The notes beneath the pieces are model-generated. The model was not told where the DNA came from. It did no database searches and was given only the letters and a program-made list of their open reading frames with translations. From URNF01 sp045531495 (GTDB lineage Bacteria > Bacillota > Clostridia > Oscillospirales > Acutalibacteraceae), in the NCBI GenBank assembly GCA_045531495.1, contig JAZSED010000023.1:1-26920 (forward strand): 26,920 bases of DNA, written 5' to 3'. Shown in pieces: positions 9,072 to 17,218 of this stretch; position 1 is the first letter of the stretch; each line of letters opens with the position of its first letter. The position numbers and the translations under genes were made by a program.

Positions 9072-10057
9072 TGAAACATTACGTCGGTAATCCGTTGCAG
9101 ACCCGCGGTGCAGAGCAGTACGTTCTGCAAGGCGGCAAAGGTAACGGCATGCACTTCCTGTATGTGCGCAACGGTCTCGGTTTAGAGGTCTGGTTATCCC
9201 TTGACCGCGCGGGTGACGTATCCCGCGTGCAGTTTAAAGGCGATAATATGGGCTATTTTGCTCCGTGCGGTTACGTCGCACCCGCATTTTACGACGGTGT
9301 CGGCACAGGCTTTTTAAAATCCTTCACGGCAGGCTTTTTCACCACCTGCGGTCTGACCGCGGTCGGTTCTCCCTGCACCGATGAAGGAGAGGTGTTACCG
9401 TTACACGGTACGTTGTCCCACATCCCCGCAGAGTTGCGCGGCATCGACGAAACGGCACAAGAGCTTACCGTTACATTACGTGTTGCAGATGCGGCGCTGT
9501 TCGGCAGAAAGCTTATACTTGACAGAGTATACCGTTTCTCCTACGAAAAAAACACCTTTTCGGTAACCGATACGGTGACCAACGTCGCAGATGCCGTATC
9601 GCCGTATATGGTACTGTATCACTGCAATATGGGTTACCCGTTGCTCAGCGAGACCGCCACCGTTCACATCCCGAACAACGGTATCACACCGCGTAATGAC
9701 CACGCGGCAGAGCATATCGCCACGGCACTCGATATGGAAGTGCCGCAAGCGGGATACGAGGAATGCTGCTACTACTTTGACGTAGAGGCAAAGGACGGCG
9801 TTGCGAAAGCAGGCATCTACAACGACACGATTCATAAAGGTGTTGTGCTTTCTTACGACAAGGCGCAGTTACCCTGTTTTACCGAGTGGAAAATGATGGG
9901 TGACACCGATTACGTGTTGGGATTGGAGCCCGGTAACTGCACCCCCGACGGCAGAGACGTGTTGCGTAAGAACGGCACCCTGCAATTCCTGCAACCCGAT
10001 GAAAGCAAGGTGACTGCTGTGCAGTTTACCTTCATTGATAAAAAAGAGGAGTTTTGA
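9068..10057 (+). CDS. DUF4432 / aldose 1-epimerase family protein
   Basis: 329 residues, with no signal peptide. The galactose-mutarotase-like beta sandwich is suggested by LPLHGTLSHIPAE (a catalytic-type histidine region), an RVYRFSYEKNTFSVTDTVTN strand pair and YMVLYHCNMGYPLLS, then CFTEWKMMGDTDYVLGLEPGNC near the end. These match DUF4432 proteins, which recur in sugar operons and are thought to interconvert anomers or epimers. The first ATG (9068) overlaps the kinase stop as ATGA; ATG 9071 is the other option, and AAGGGG at 9057-9062 suits both. The role is likely to supply the correct anomer to the isomerase. Confidence 0.8.
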   Translation: MMKHYVGNPLQTRGAEQYVLQGGKGNGMHFLYVRNGLGLEVWLSLDRAGDVSRVQFKGDNMGYFAPCGYVAPAFYDGVGTGFLKSFTAGFFTTCGLTAVGSPCTDEGEVLPLHGTLSHIPAELRGIDETAQELTVTLRVADAALFGRKLILDRVYRFSYEKNTFSVTDTVTNVADAVSPYMVLYHCNMGYPLLSETATVHIPNNGITPRNDHAAEHIATALDMEVPQAGYEECCYYFDVEAKDGVAKAGIYNDTIHKGVVLSYDKAQLPCFTEWKMMGDTDYVLGLEPGNCTPDGRDVLRKNGTLQFLQPDESKVTAVQFTFIDKKEEF

Positions 10058-10059
10058 AA

Positions 10060-10887
10060 ATGCTGGTTACATTAAAAGAAATTTTGGAAATCGCCGATGA
10101 AAAGGGTATTGCTGTCGGTTCTTTCAATGCTGTAAGTATGCCCTACGTTCAGGCAATCCTTGCAGCGGCAGAAGAACTTGATCAGCCGGTCATCCTGATG
10201 CATGCACAGGTGCACGAAGAAATGGGCCTTTGCAAAATGGAAGAAGTAGCGCCCATGATGCTTTGGTTTGCCGAAAAAGCAAAGGTGCCGGTTTGCGTAC
10301 ATCTTGACCACGGCACCGACCTTGACTACGTAAAACGCGGTTTGGAACTCGGCTTTACCTCTGTTATGTATGACGGCTCTAACCTGCCCACCGAAGAAAA
10401 TATTGCCAACACCAAAACCGCTGTGGAAATGGCGAAAAAGACCGGTGCTTCCGTTGAAGCGGAAATCGGCTCTATGGGTGCGCGCGAAGGCGGCGACGAG
10501 GGCGGTGCTTCCGTTTATACCGATCCCGCACAGGCGGCGGCGTTTGTCAACGAAACCGGCATTGACGCTCTTGCTTGCGCGTTCGGTACCGCACACGGCT
10601 TCTACGCAACCGCGCCCAAATTGGATATGGAACGTCTTTCCGCTATCTACGATAACATTTCCGTGCCGATTGTTATGCACGGCGGCTCGGGCGTTTCCGA
10701 AGACGACTACCGCGAGGTTATCCGCCGCGGTGTCCGCAAGGTGAACTACTACACCTATATGGCAAAAGCGGGCGGCGAAGCCATTTCCGGTAAAACCTAT
10801 GCGCAGTTCCACGATGCCCTTTTAGATGCTATAGCAGCAATGAAAGAAAATGTTATGGCTGCTATCAAGGTGTTTGCTAACCTGTAA
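10060..10887 (+). CDS. fba: Class II (zinc) ketose-bisphosphate aldolase
   Basis: 275 residues from ATG 10060, chosen because AGAGGAG (10045-10051) sits 8 nt before it; TTG 10054 lies too close to that site. It carries the class II aldolase motifs VHLDHG (H81, D83, H84), EAEIGSMGAREGGDEGG, FGTAHGFY and VMHGGSG, which hold the zinc ligands and the phosphate loop. It resembles FbaA/KbaY enzymes, which cleave a ketose (1,6-bis- or 1-) phosphate to DHAP and an aldehyde. It is the last gene of the operon, 2 nt after DUF4432, and so is expected to cleave the phosphorylated ketose from the kinase. A housekeeping fructose-bisphosphate role is less likely given this context. Confidence 0.9.
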   Translation: MLVTLKEILEIADEKGIAVGSFNAVSMPYVQAILAAAEELDQPVILMHAQVHEEMGLCKMEEVAPMMLWFAEKAKVPVCVHLDHGTDLDYVKRGLELGFTSVMYDGSNLPTEENIANTKTAVEMAKKTGASVEAEIGSMGAREGGDEGGASVYTDPAQAAAFVNETGIDALACAFGTAHGFYATAPKLDMERLSAIYDNISVPIVMHGGSGVSEDDYREVIRRGVRKVNYYTYMAKAGGEAISGKTYAQFHDALLDAIAAMKENVMAAIKVFANL

Positions 10888-10897
10888 TTTTACATAC

Positions 10898-10937
10898 AAA
10901 AAAGGTCCTTCTTTCGGCTGAAAGAAGGACCTTTTTT
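10898..10937. terminator. Intrinsic terminator of the sugar operon
   Basis: A perfect 18-bp stem (AAAAAAGGTCCTTCTTTC, 10898-10915; matching arm 10920-10937) closes a GGCT loop. The right arm ends in six T, so it works on the plus strand and, by symmetry, on the minus strand. Confidence 0.93.
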
Positions 10938-10966
10938 GCGCGTGCTGTGAAAAATGCAGTTTTTTC

Positions 10967-10995
10967 TTGTATTACGCGCATAAATATGGTATAAT
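10967..10995 (+). promoter_or_regulatory. Extended -10 promoter for the acyltransferase-symporter operon
   Basis: TTGTAT (10967-10972) and a perfect TATAAT (10990-10995) are 17 nt apart, with TGG directly before the -10 as an extended -10 element. The transcript would start near 11002, 26 nt before the ATG. Confidence 0.8.
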
Positions 10996-11027
10996 GACTC
11001 GATTATTAAGAAAAGCGGGGTGGAACG

Positions 11028-12236
11028 ATGCGCAGTAAAAAATGGATAAAACCGCGCCATACGGCGGTGCGCAATCTGTTATATGTCATTTTACATCCCT
11101 ATTGCAAATGGCGGTACGGTATCACGATTGACAAGTTTAAAGAACAGGAAAAGCGCCCGTATCTTATTTTGCTGAACCATCAGACCCCGTTTGACCAATT
11201 TTTTGTCGGTATTTCTATCCGCGGCCCCATCTACTATATGGCCTCTGAGGATCTTTTCTCTAACGGTTGGGTCTCCTCCCTGATTCGTTGGTTAATTGCC
11301 CCCATTCCGATAAAAAAACAAACCACCGACGTCACGGCGGTCAAAACCTGTCTTCGTGTTGCCAAGGAGGGCGGTACCATTGCCATTGCCCCTGAAGGCA
11401 ACCGTACATACAGCGGCAGGACCGAATATATGAACCCTGCCATTGCACCTTTGGCACGTAAATTGGGTTTGCCCATCGCTTTGTATCGTATTGAAGGCGG
11501 CTACGGCGTCGAGCCGCGGTGGAGCGACGGCATCCGCAAAGGAAAAATGCACGCTTTCGTGTCCCGTGTGGTTACACCTGAGGAGTATAAAACGCTCACC
11601 GATGAGCAACTGTTCGAGATTATCCAAAAGGAACTGTATGTCGACGAGGGTGTTGCGGACGGCGTTTTCCGTTCCAATAAACGTGCCGAATATCTGGAGC
11701 GCGCCGTGTACGTATGTCCCTTCTGCGGATTATCCCGTTTTGAAAGTCACGGTAATGAGGTCACCTGCCTCTCTTGTAACCGTACCGTTACGTACGGCGA
11801 AGACAAACAGTTACGCGGCAAGGGCTTTGATTTCCCGTTTGCCTTTATGACCGATTGGTACGATTATCAAGAGGATTTTATCAATAAAACGGACGTGACG
11901 GCGCATACCGCAGTGCCGTTGTTCACCGATACCGCCAACATCTCCGAGGTTCTTCTGCGGCAACGAAAAGTTCCCCTTGCAGAGGACGTGACCGTGCGTT
12001 TATACGGAGACAAAGTAACGGTCAACGAAGATGCTGAAAACGCGCTTGTCTTCCCCTTTGATGAGGCGGGTGCTGTTACGGTTTTGGGTCGCAACAAGCT
12101 CAATATCTATCACGGCGGCCACGTGTACCAATTCAAGGGCGGCAAACGGTTTAATGCGTTAAAATACGTACACATTTACCACCGTTATAAAAACATCAGC
12201 AAAGGAGACACCGATGGAAAATTTTTGGGATTATAG
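11028..12236 (+). CDS. PlsC-like acyltransferase with C-terminal zinc ribbon
   Basis: 402 residues. Residues ~45-180 form a glycerophosphate-type acyltransferase domain: block I NHQTPFD (H51, D56 of the HX4D pair) and block III-like PEGNRTYSG (EGNR 123-126, in place of the usual EGTR). The family transfers acyl chains to lysophosphatidic acid or similar acceptors at the membrane. After it comes a zinc ribbon, CPFC at 230-233 and CLSC at 247-250, and a ~150-residue tail of predicted beta strands with no family I recognise. Ordinary PlsC proteins are ~200-250 residues, so the extension is notable. GGGGTGG gives the ribosome site. The reading frame overlaps the start of the symporter gene by 23 nt. 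Confidence 0.82.
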   Translation: MRSKKWIKPRHTAVRNLLYVILHPYCKWRYGITIDKFKEQEKRPYLILLNHQTPFDQFFVGISIRGPIYYMASEDLFSNGWVSSLIRWLIAPIPIKKQTTDVTAVKTCLRVAKEGGTIAIAPEGNRTYSGRTEYMNPAIAPLARKLGLPIALYRIEGGYGVEPRWSDGIRKGKMHAFVSRVVTPEEYKTLTDEQLFEIIQKELYVDEGVADGVFRSNKRAEYLERAVYVCPFCGLSRFESHGNEVTCLSCNRTVTYGEDKQLRGKGFDFPFAFMTDWYDYQEDFINKTDVTAHTAVPLFTDTANISEVLLRQRKVPLAEDVTVRLYGDKVTVNEDAENALVFPFDEAGAVTVLGRNKLNIYHGGHVYQFKGGKRFNALKYVHIYHRYKNISKGDTDGKFLGL

Positions 12237-13596
12237 TGTGTGGGGCTGGTTCAACTTATTTGCAGTACTGCTTTTAAGTTTATTGGCCGCCAACATCTTA
12301 AAAAGAAGTGTAAAATGGTTACAAGCCTCTCTCATCCCGACGTCGGTGCTCGGCGGTGCGATTTTGGTGGTTATCGCAGGTGTGTACAAGGCGATAACGG
12401 GAGACGTTATGTTCGATACCGCTTTCTTTGGCGGTAACGGTACTGCTAACCTTGAAATCTTAACCTATCACACGCTGGCACTCGGTTTTATTGCCTCTGC
12501 GTTTAAAAGCTCGGGTGAAAAGCTGACCGGCAAACGCGCCGTGGAGATTTTTAACACAGGCGTTACCACTGTTTCCACCTATTTACTGCAGGCGGTGGTT
12601 GGTTTCGGTATTTCGCTCATCGCCGCGGTTATCATAAAAGGGTTTTTCCCTGCGGCGGGCGTGCTGTTGCCTTTCGGTTACGGGCAAGGGACGGGGCAAG
12701 CGCTGAACTACGGCGGCATTTATGAAAACCAATTCGGTTTTGTCGGCGGCAAGAGCTTTGGCCTCACCATTGCGGCGCTCGGCTTTATCTGTGCCAGCAT
12801 CGGCGGCGTTATCCACCTAAATCTCTTAAAAAAACGCGGTATCATTAGGAAAACCGCTGACCAAGAAGGCGCTCTGCGCTCGGAAGAAATACAGGCGGAC
12901 AACGAAATTCCGATGCAGGAAAGCATTGATAAGCTCACCGTACAAATTGCACTTATCGGCGCCGCTTATCTGCTCACCTTCCTTCTAATGGGCTTGCTCG
13001 GCAAGCTGTTGCCGGGTATGCGGTCGGTGATTTACGGCTTCAACTTCTTGCTTGGCGTGTTATCCGCCACCTTAATTAAAACCGTGATGAACTTCCTGCG
13101 ACGCAAGGGCGCCATCCACAGAGAGTATACCAACAACTTCCTCTTAACCCGCGCCTCTAACTTCTTCTTTGATATTATGGTGGTGGCGGGTATCGCTGCT
13201 ATCCGCCTCGGCGTGCTGCAGAACTATTGGGGCATCATTCTCATTATGGGCGTTGTCGGTTTGGTGATTACATACGTTTACAACCATATTGTGGCGAAAG
13301 CCCTGTTCCCCGAATACACCGAAGAACAGTTTCTCGCGATGTACGGTATGCTCACCGGCACGGCAAGTACGGGCGTTATCCTTCTCCGTGAAATCGACGG
13401 CGACTTCAAAACCCCCGCGGCGGATAACCTCGTGTATCAGAACTTTCCTGCCATTGTGTTTGGCTTCCCCATTATGTTGCTGGCGACCTTGGCCCCTGTC
13501 AAACCGATTTTGACACTGATTTTACTTGCGGCGTTCTTCGTGGTAATGAACATCATTTTGTTCCGCAAACAGATTTTTAAACGCAAGAAAAAATAA
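12214..13596 (+). CDS. GltS-type sodium/glutamate symporter family protein
   Basis: 460 residues with about 11-12 hydrophobic segments. The GltS-type glycine-rich signature FGYGQGTGQALNYG (about residues 153-166) is followed by FVGGKSFGLTIAALGFICAS, and the second half carries the related MYGMLTGTASTGVILLREID. These match the ESS/GltS family of Na+-coupled glutamate carriers, with an inverted repeat of two halves. GGAG (in AAAGGAG) precedes ATG 12214, which lies inside the end of the acyltransferase gene, so the two are translationally linked. The glutamate substrate is the family default; divergent clostridial members may carry other anions. Confidence 0.85.
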   Translation: MENFWDYSVWGWFNLFAVLLLSLLAANILKRSVKWLQASLIPTSVLGGAILVVIAGVYKAITGDVMFDTAFFGGNGTANLEILTYHTLALGFIASAFKSSGEKLTGKRAVEIFNTGVTTVSTYLLQAVVGFGISLIAAVIIKGFFPAAGVLLPFGYGQGTGQALNYGGIYENQFGFVGGKSFGLTIAALGFICASIGGVIHLNLLKKRGIIRKTADQEGALRSEEIQADNEIPMQESIDKLTVQIALIGAAYLLTFLLMGLLGKLLPGMRSVIYGFNFLLGVLSATLIKTVMNFLRRKGAIHREYTNNFLLTRASNFFFDIMVVAGIAAIRLGVLQNYWGIILIMGVVGLVITYVYNHIVAKALFPEYTEEQFLAMYGMLTGTASTGVILLREIDGDFKTPAADNLVYQNFPAIVFGFPIMLLATLAPVKPILTLILLAAFFVVMNIILFRKQIFKRKKK

Positions 13597-13604
13597 AAGA
13601 GCAC

Positions 13605-13637
13605 AAAAAAAGTCGATGCAAAGCATCGACTTTTTTT
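13605..13637. terminator. Bidirectional terminator between convergent operons
   Basis: A perfect 15-bp stem (AAAAAAAGTCGATGC, 13605-13619; matching arm 13623-13637) closes an AAA loop, flanked by A- and T-runs. It lies 8 nt after the symporter stop and 1 nt from the stop of the opposing PBP gene. Confidence 0.92.
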
Positions 13638-13638
13638 G

Positions 13639-15084
13639 TTATCCGTTGGACGGGAGCAATTCAACAAGCTGGTTGGCTACCTGCATCGGCATAGGGCCGC
13701 GTCCCTCTTCCACCACAATATAAAATGCGGTCTTGGCGGATTCGACGACACCCATCAGCAGTTTATCCGCCGGACCGTTTTCGTGCTCGGCAGTGCCCGT
13801 TTTGGCAAAATCTATCTTTCTGCTCATACCTTGTCCCGTATAATAATGCGCATCTACGCCCGCTTTCCATTGCGTTTTCGTTTTGTTGGCCGTCTTTTCG
13901 GAAAGCAGTTCGCACATTTGGGTTTTTCCTTCGACAATTACCTTGTCGCCTTTGTTGGGGTTGGTTACAGATGCGACAATATACGGCTGTGCCGCCTTGC
14001 CGCCATTCACTACGGCAGCGGCAAAACGCGCCATATCAATCGGATTCACCTGTGAATGACCCTGCCCGATAAGACCCCAAACGTTTTTAAAGCTCGCGGT
14101 GTTGGTAATGTCCACGGCGGAGGTCTTTTTGTTTAAATGGTCAATCACTTCGCCAACTGTTTCACTGCCGTTTACCGAAAATCCCATCGTCTTCAGGGTT
14201 GCTAACGCTTTTTCCAAATTGAGACTTTGAATCAACTGCGCAAAATAGCAGTTACAGCTTTGACCGATAGCAGTAGAAAAACCGATTTTTCCGTGGTAAC
14301 CCGTACATTTGATTTCCTGTCCGTCCGATAATGTATACACCTGTTTACACTCATATTTAATTTTTTCCACGTTCTTGCCTTGGTCGATTGCCAAAGCGGC
14401 GGTAACTATCTTCATAGTGGAGCCGGGAATATACACCGAGCTGAAGCAGCGGTTGATATACGACGAATCCGCTTTGCTCGGATCGTAAGCAGGAAAGGAC
14501 AGCGCGGTGTATACTTCGCCCGTCTCATAGTTATACGCAAAGCAACAACCCGACGCATCCTTAAACATGGATGCAATAACCTGCTGTGATTCGTTGGACA
14601 ACAGGGTGGTTTTCATCACGCGCGGTTCTTTTTCCAAAGCTCTGTAGCCACGCAGCGGATTGATACCGTCGGAGGACAACACATCTGCGTGTCTGTACAG
14701 CAGAGAATTATGTATATTCTCCTTGTGCCCGACGAGATTTCCGAACACCGTATAATTGACAAGCTTACCTTCCGCGTAAATCGGCTGATCAAAGCGGTCG
14801 GTTAACACGCACGTTTGGTTGGTAAAATTCACAATGTCTTCATACTTGATATACGGTGTAGCTTTTACTGCGGCAAAAAACACACCTGCCATAATCGCTA
14901 CCACGCAAATAACGGCAAAAATTTTAAATAAAAGCTCACGCTTTATCGGCTCCTCTTTGGGGAGATCGTCATCTCTGCCATTCCCTATTCTTATTTCTTG
15001 GACCATTTCTCCGGATTGCGCTTGCGGATCGCTGTTTTGAAAATAATGCATCTGCTCTCCGGTTTGATTGTTATAACGAGGCAT
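13639..15084 (-). CDS. pbpA: Class B penicillin-binding protein (transpeptidase, PbpA-like)
   Basis: 481 residues. A ~50-residue hydrophilic cytoplasmic tail precedes one membrane segment (51-72) that anchors the protein. The extracellular part has a short dimerisation-type region (~80-165) and a transpeptidase domain with all three active-site motifs: SxxK as STMK (S222), SCN (276-278) and KTG (428-430). It cross-links peptidoglycan by the D,D-transpeptidase reaction and binds beta-lactams. Length and simple N-terminus fit actinobacterial PbpA rather than larger FtsI/PBP2. It is the last gene of the eight-gene operon and overlaps the SEDS stop by 1 nt (TGATG), so the two should be made at a fixed ratio and act as a polymerase/cross-linker pair. 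Confidence 0.93.
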   Translation of the reverse strand: MPRYNNQTGEQMHYFQNSDPQAQSGEMVQEIRIGNGRDDDLPKEEPIKRELLFKIFAVICVVAIMAGVFFAAVKATPYIKYEDIVNFTNQTCVLTDRFDQPIYAEGKLVNYTVFGNLVGHKENIHNSLLYRHADVLSSDGINPLRGYRALEKEPRVMKTTLLSNESQQVIASMFKDASGCCFAYNYETGEVYTALSFPAYDPSKADSSYINRCFSSVYIPGSTMKIVTAALAIDQGKNVEKIKYECKQVYTLSDGQEIKCTGYHGKIGFSTAIGQSCNCYFAQLIQSLNLEKALATLKTMGFSVNGSETVGEVIDHLNKKTSAVDITNTASFKNVWGLIGQGHSQVNPIDMARFAAAVVNGGKAAQPYIVASVTNPNKGDKVIVEGKTQMCELLSEKTANKTKTQWKAGVDAHYYTGQGMSRKIDFAKTGTAEHENGPADKLLMGVVESAKTAFYIVVEEGRGPMPMQVANQLVELLPSNG

Positions 15085-16589
15085 CAGTTGTCCACCTCCA
15101 ACGGTTTAATAACAGGATACAGGGTTGCCAGCAGAATACCCATCAACGCACAGAAGGATACGAGTGACGACCCGCCGTCCGAAATGAACGGCGCGACAAT
15201 ACCCGTAAACGGCAACATATCCACCGAGCCAAGTGCGTTCAACAACACCTGCACCACCATAATCACCGAAATTTGCGCCGACACGAAATAGAATTCACGG
15301 TAAACCACATATTTACGAAGCGGCACGATAATCAACAGCGCGTAGCAAAGTAACACGAGCAATAACATCCCGTAACCGAACACAGCGGTCATACCTGCCA
15401 GCGCCATATCGTTTTGTATGGCGAAAATATTGAGAATGTAAGAAGAATTTTCCAAGCCCAATCCGCCGAAGCCGCCGAATACCAACGCTTTCAATATGCT
15501 TGCCTGTTGTGACTGCTGTGTGTTTTCCATTGCCGAGCCAAAGCTCATAAAGCGTTCTCTTGCATACGGAATGACCGAAAGCGCCACAAAAAAGGCACAT
15601 ATTGCTAAAATTAAAACCAAAATCAACAACGGCTTATGCTCAGAGAAAGAGAAGGTCATCTTGTTGTCCAGCAACAAGAACAGCATAATAACCACCATAG
15701 CAAATATTACCATCGCTGTGCCCATGTCACGTAAAGCAAGCATACCCGCTATGGTCACACCGCCAACAAAAAACGCAACGGCGGCGCGCCACATTTTACC
15801 GTATGCGGATGCAAACAAGACAGCAAGCAGCACCTTGATAAACTCACTCGGCTGCAGAACGACACCAAACACGTTCAACCACAGCTTCGCACCGTTAACC
15901 GTGACACCAAACAGGAAGTTTACGGCAAGCAGCAGTAAAATGCCGACAGCGGGTAACAAGAATAAAATGTCACCGTAGGTTATACCCGTGTTTTTAACCT
16001 TTCTCGTGCTGAGCCGTGCCGCAATATACGGACTTCTGCGATACACAAAAAAGGCTACCGCGCCTACCGTTACAGCAGCTATCAAGGTTAAAAGGTCAAA
16101 CACTTCCCACGAAAAAATACTGCGGTAGGTTACACCGACACCTAACAGAATGAATATTCCGCACAGCGGTGCGCTTAGGTGGCGATAATAGCTGTAGCCG
16201 GTAACATCGCCCGTAAGAGAAACCTTTTTTACAACCGGCGGTTTCATCTTCTGCACAAACGCAATCAGCGCCAACAGACATGCCAGAAAAGCCATAGAGG
16301 CCAAATATAAGGTTTCGCGGTTTTCCAGCATGGAAATTCTGTTTGTGTAATATGTAATATTGCCTTTAATGCTGTTGATTTCCTCTTCTGTAGCATTGCG
16401 GTTTTGGGCATATTCCAAATCGCCCTTGAGCACCTCTAAACGTGCGGTGCAATCCTCAATACGCGCAGGCGTAACCACCCTTAAACCCGCAAAATTCACA
16501 AAAAGCATCACGGCAATCAAGAAAAAGGACGTGGCAAGCAAGAGGAAAACGCCCCAATCTTTTGTCGACTTCTTCGGTTGTTGCGACAT
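15084..16589 (-). CDS. SEDS peptidoglycan polymerase (RodA/FtsW family)
   Basis: 501 residues, multi-pass membrane protein. The SEDS core starts near residue 205 with NGAKLWLNVFG and QPSEF (246-250). D288, in LRDMGTAMV, is the catalytic-type aspartate, and LPFTGIVAPFISDGGSS spans 459-475. The family polymerises lipid II into glycan strands with a cognate class B PBP. The first ~200 residues are unusual: between the first two membrane segments (12-35, 94-113) lies a ~58-residue charged, heptad-like stretch (38-92) predicted to be a coiled coil outside the cell. That extension is not in E. coli RodA. It overlaps its neighbours by 1 nt on each side. Whether it serves elongation or division cannot be told from sequence. 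Confidence 0.92.
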   Translation of the reverse strand: MSQQPKKSTKDWGVFLLLATSFFLIAVMLFVNFAGLRVVTPARIEDCTARLEVLKGDLEYAQNRNATEEEINSIKGNITYYTNRISMLENRETLYLASMAFLACLLALIAFVQKMKPPVVKKVSLTGDVTGYSYYRHLSAPLCGIFILLGVGVTYRSIFSWEVFDLLTLIAAVTVGAVAFFVYRRSPYIAARLSTRKVKNTGITYGDILFLLPAVGILLLLAVNFLFGVTVNGAKLWLNVFGVVLQPSEFIKVLLAVLFASAYGKMWRAAVAFFVGGVTIAGMLALRDMGTAMVIFAMVVIMLFLLLDNKMTFSFSEHKPLLILVLILAICAFFVALSVIPYARERFMSFGSAMENTQQSQQASILKALVFGGFGGLGLENSSYILNIFAIQNDMALAGMTAVFGYGMLLLVLLCYALLIIVPLRKYVVYREFYFVSAQISVIMVVQVLLNALGSVDMLPFTGIVAPFISDGGSSLVSFCALMGILLATLYPVIKPLEVDN

Positions 16590-17218
16590 TATTTTTTCCT
16601 CCTGTCATAATCCACTTCGATGAGAGTGTTACCCATCAGCACCTTGTATCCCAACCGCAAAGGCAACTTGCCGGTAGAAATATCCGGCTTTGTGCGTCCC
16701 AGCCACACTTCCGAAGGCGGCCACGGAATGGTATACTGCGGTTTGCCGTTTTTACTCGTATCCAAAATATCGGCAGCTTTTTTGCCATCGGCATGTGGCA
16801 GATACGGCGTCTTGTCCTTAACCAAAAAAACCGTCTTGGAACGATCTGCATTGCAAATCCACAATTCTTTTTGTTCCAATAAACGCACATACAGTTGTAA
16901 ATTTCCACCATCCGGTTCAATAAAGAATTCCGCTGCCGTACCCGCCAAATCATCATCCGACGTTGGTACCGGCAAGTCCAACTGATGCTCTGCACCGGCG
17001 CTCTGCCGCCCGCAGGTAATGCTGGTAGATACAATCGGGCAGACTGTACATACCCTCTCGCCGTCTTCGGCATTTTCCGGTACGTAGTACACGTACAATG
17101 CCAGCTTGTTAAAAAACTTTTTCACCTGTGTATTCTGTACGCGCGCCTCTCTGTTCAACTGTACAAACAATAAGGCGACAATTATCAAGCCTGCGGCGAT
17201 AATCAGTGCATATATCAT
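16589..17218 (-). CDS. Membrane-anchored FHA-like protein (degenerate FHA, FhaB-like position)
   Basis: 209 residues. One N-terminal membrane segment (2-20) is followed by a cytosolic domain. From ~66 the pattern looks like an FHA beta sandwich: ITCGR (G70, R71), a DLPVP strand, AEFFIEPDG, and at the end LRLGYKVLMGNTLIEV, which matches the usual L..GD.I.IG...L.V. The phosphothreonine-binding Ser-x-x-His is replaced by LAGTAA and no Asn-Gly-Thr is seen, so phosphopeptide binding may be lost. In actinobacteria the one-TM FHA protein FhaB stands just before pstP-rodA-pbpA; this gene has the same place and topology. It overlaps the GAP1-like gene by 4 nt (ATGA) and the SEDS gene by 1 nt. The FHA assignment is from pattern only. 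Confidence 0.5.
   Translation of the reverse strand: MIYALIIAAGLIIVALLFVQLNREARVQNTQVKKFFNKLALYVYYVPENAEDGERVCTVCPIVSTSITCGRQSAGAEHQLDLPVPTSDDDLAGTAAEFFIEPDGGNLQLYVRLLEQKELWICNADRSKTVFLVKDKTPYLPHADGKKAADILDTSKNGKPQYTIPWPPSEVWLGRTKPDISTGKLPLRLGYKVLMGNTLIEVDYDRRKK

Noticed and set aside
10072..10812. 246-codon minus-strand frame opposite the aldolase
   Set aside because: A shadow of the GC-biased third positions of the aldolase gene; the translation has no family signature.
12214..13596. Symporter as the missing transporter of the sugar operon
   Set aside because: It has the GltS glutamate-carrier signature, has its own promoter with the acyltransferase, and is separated from the sugar operon by a strong terminator.
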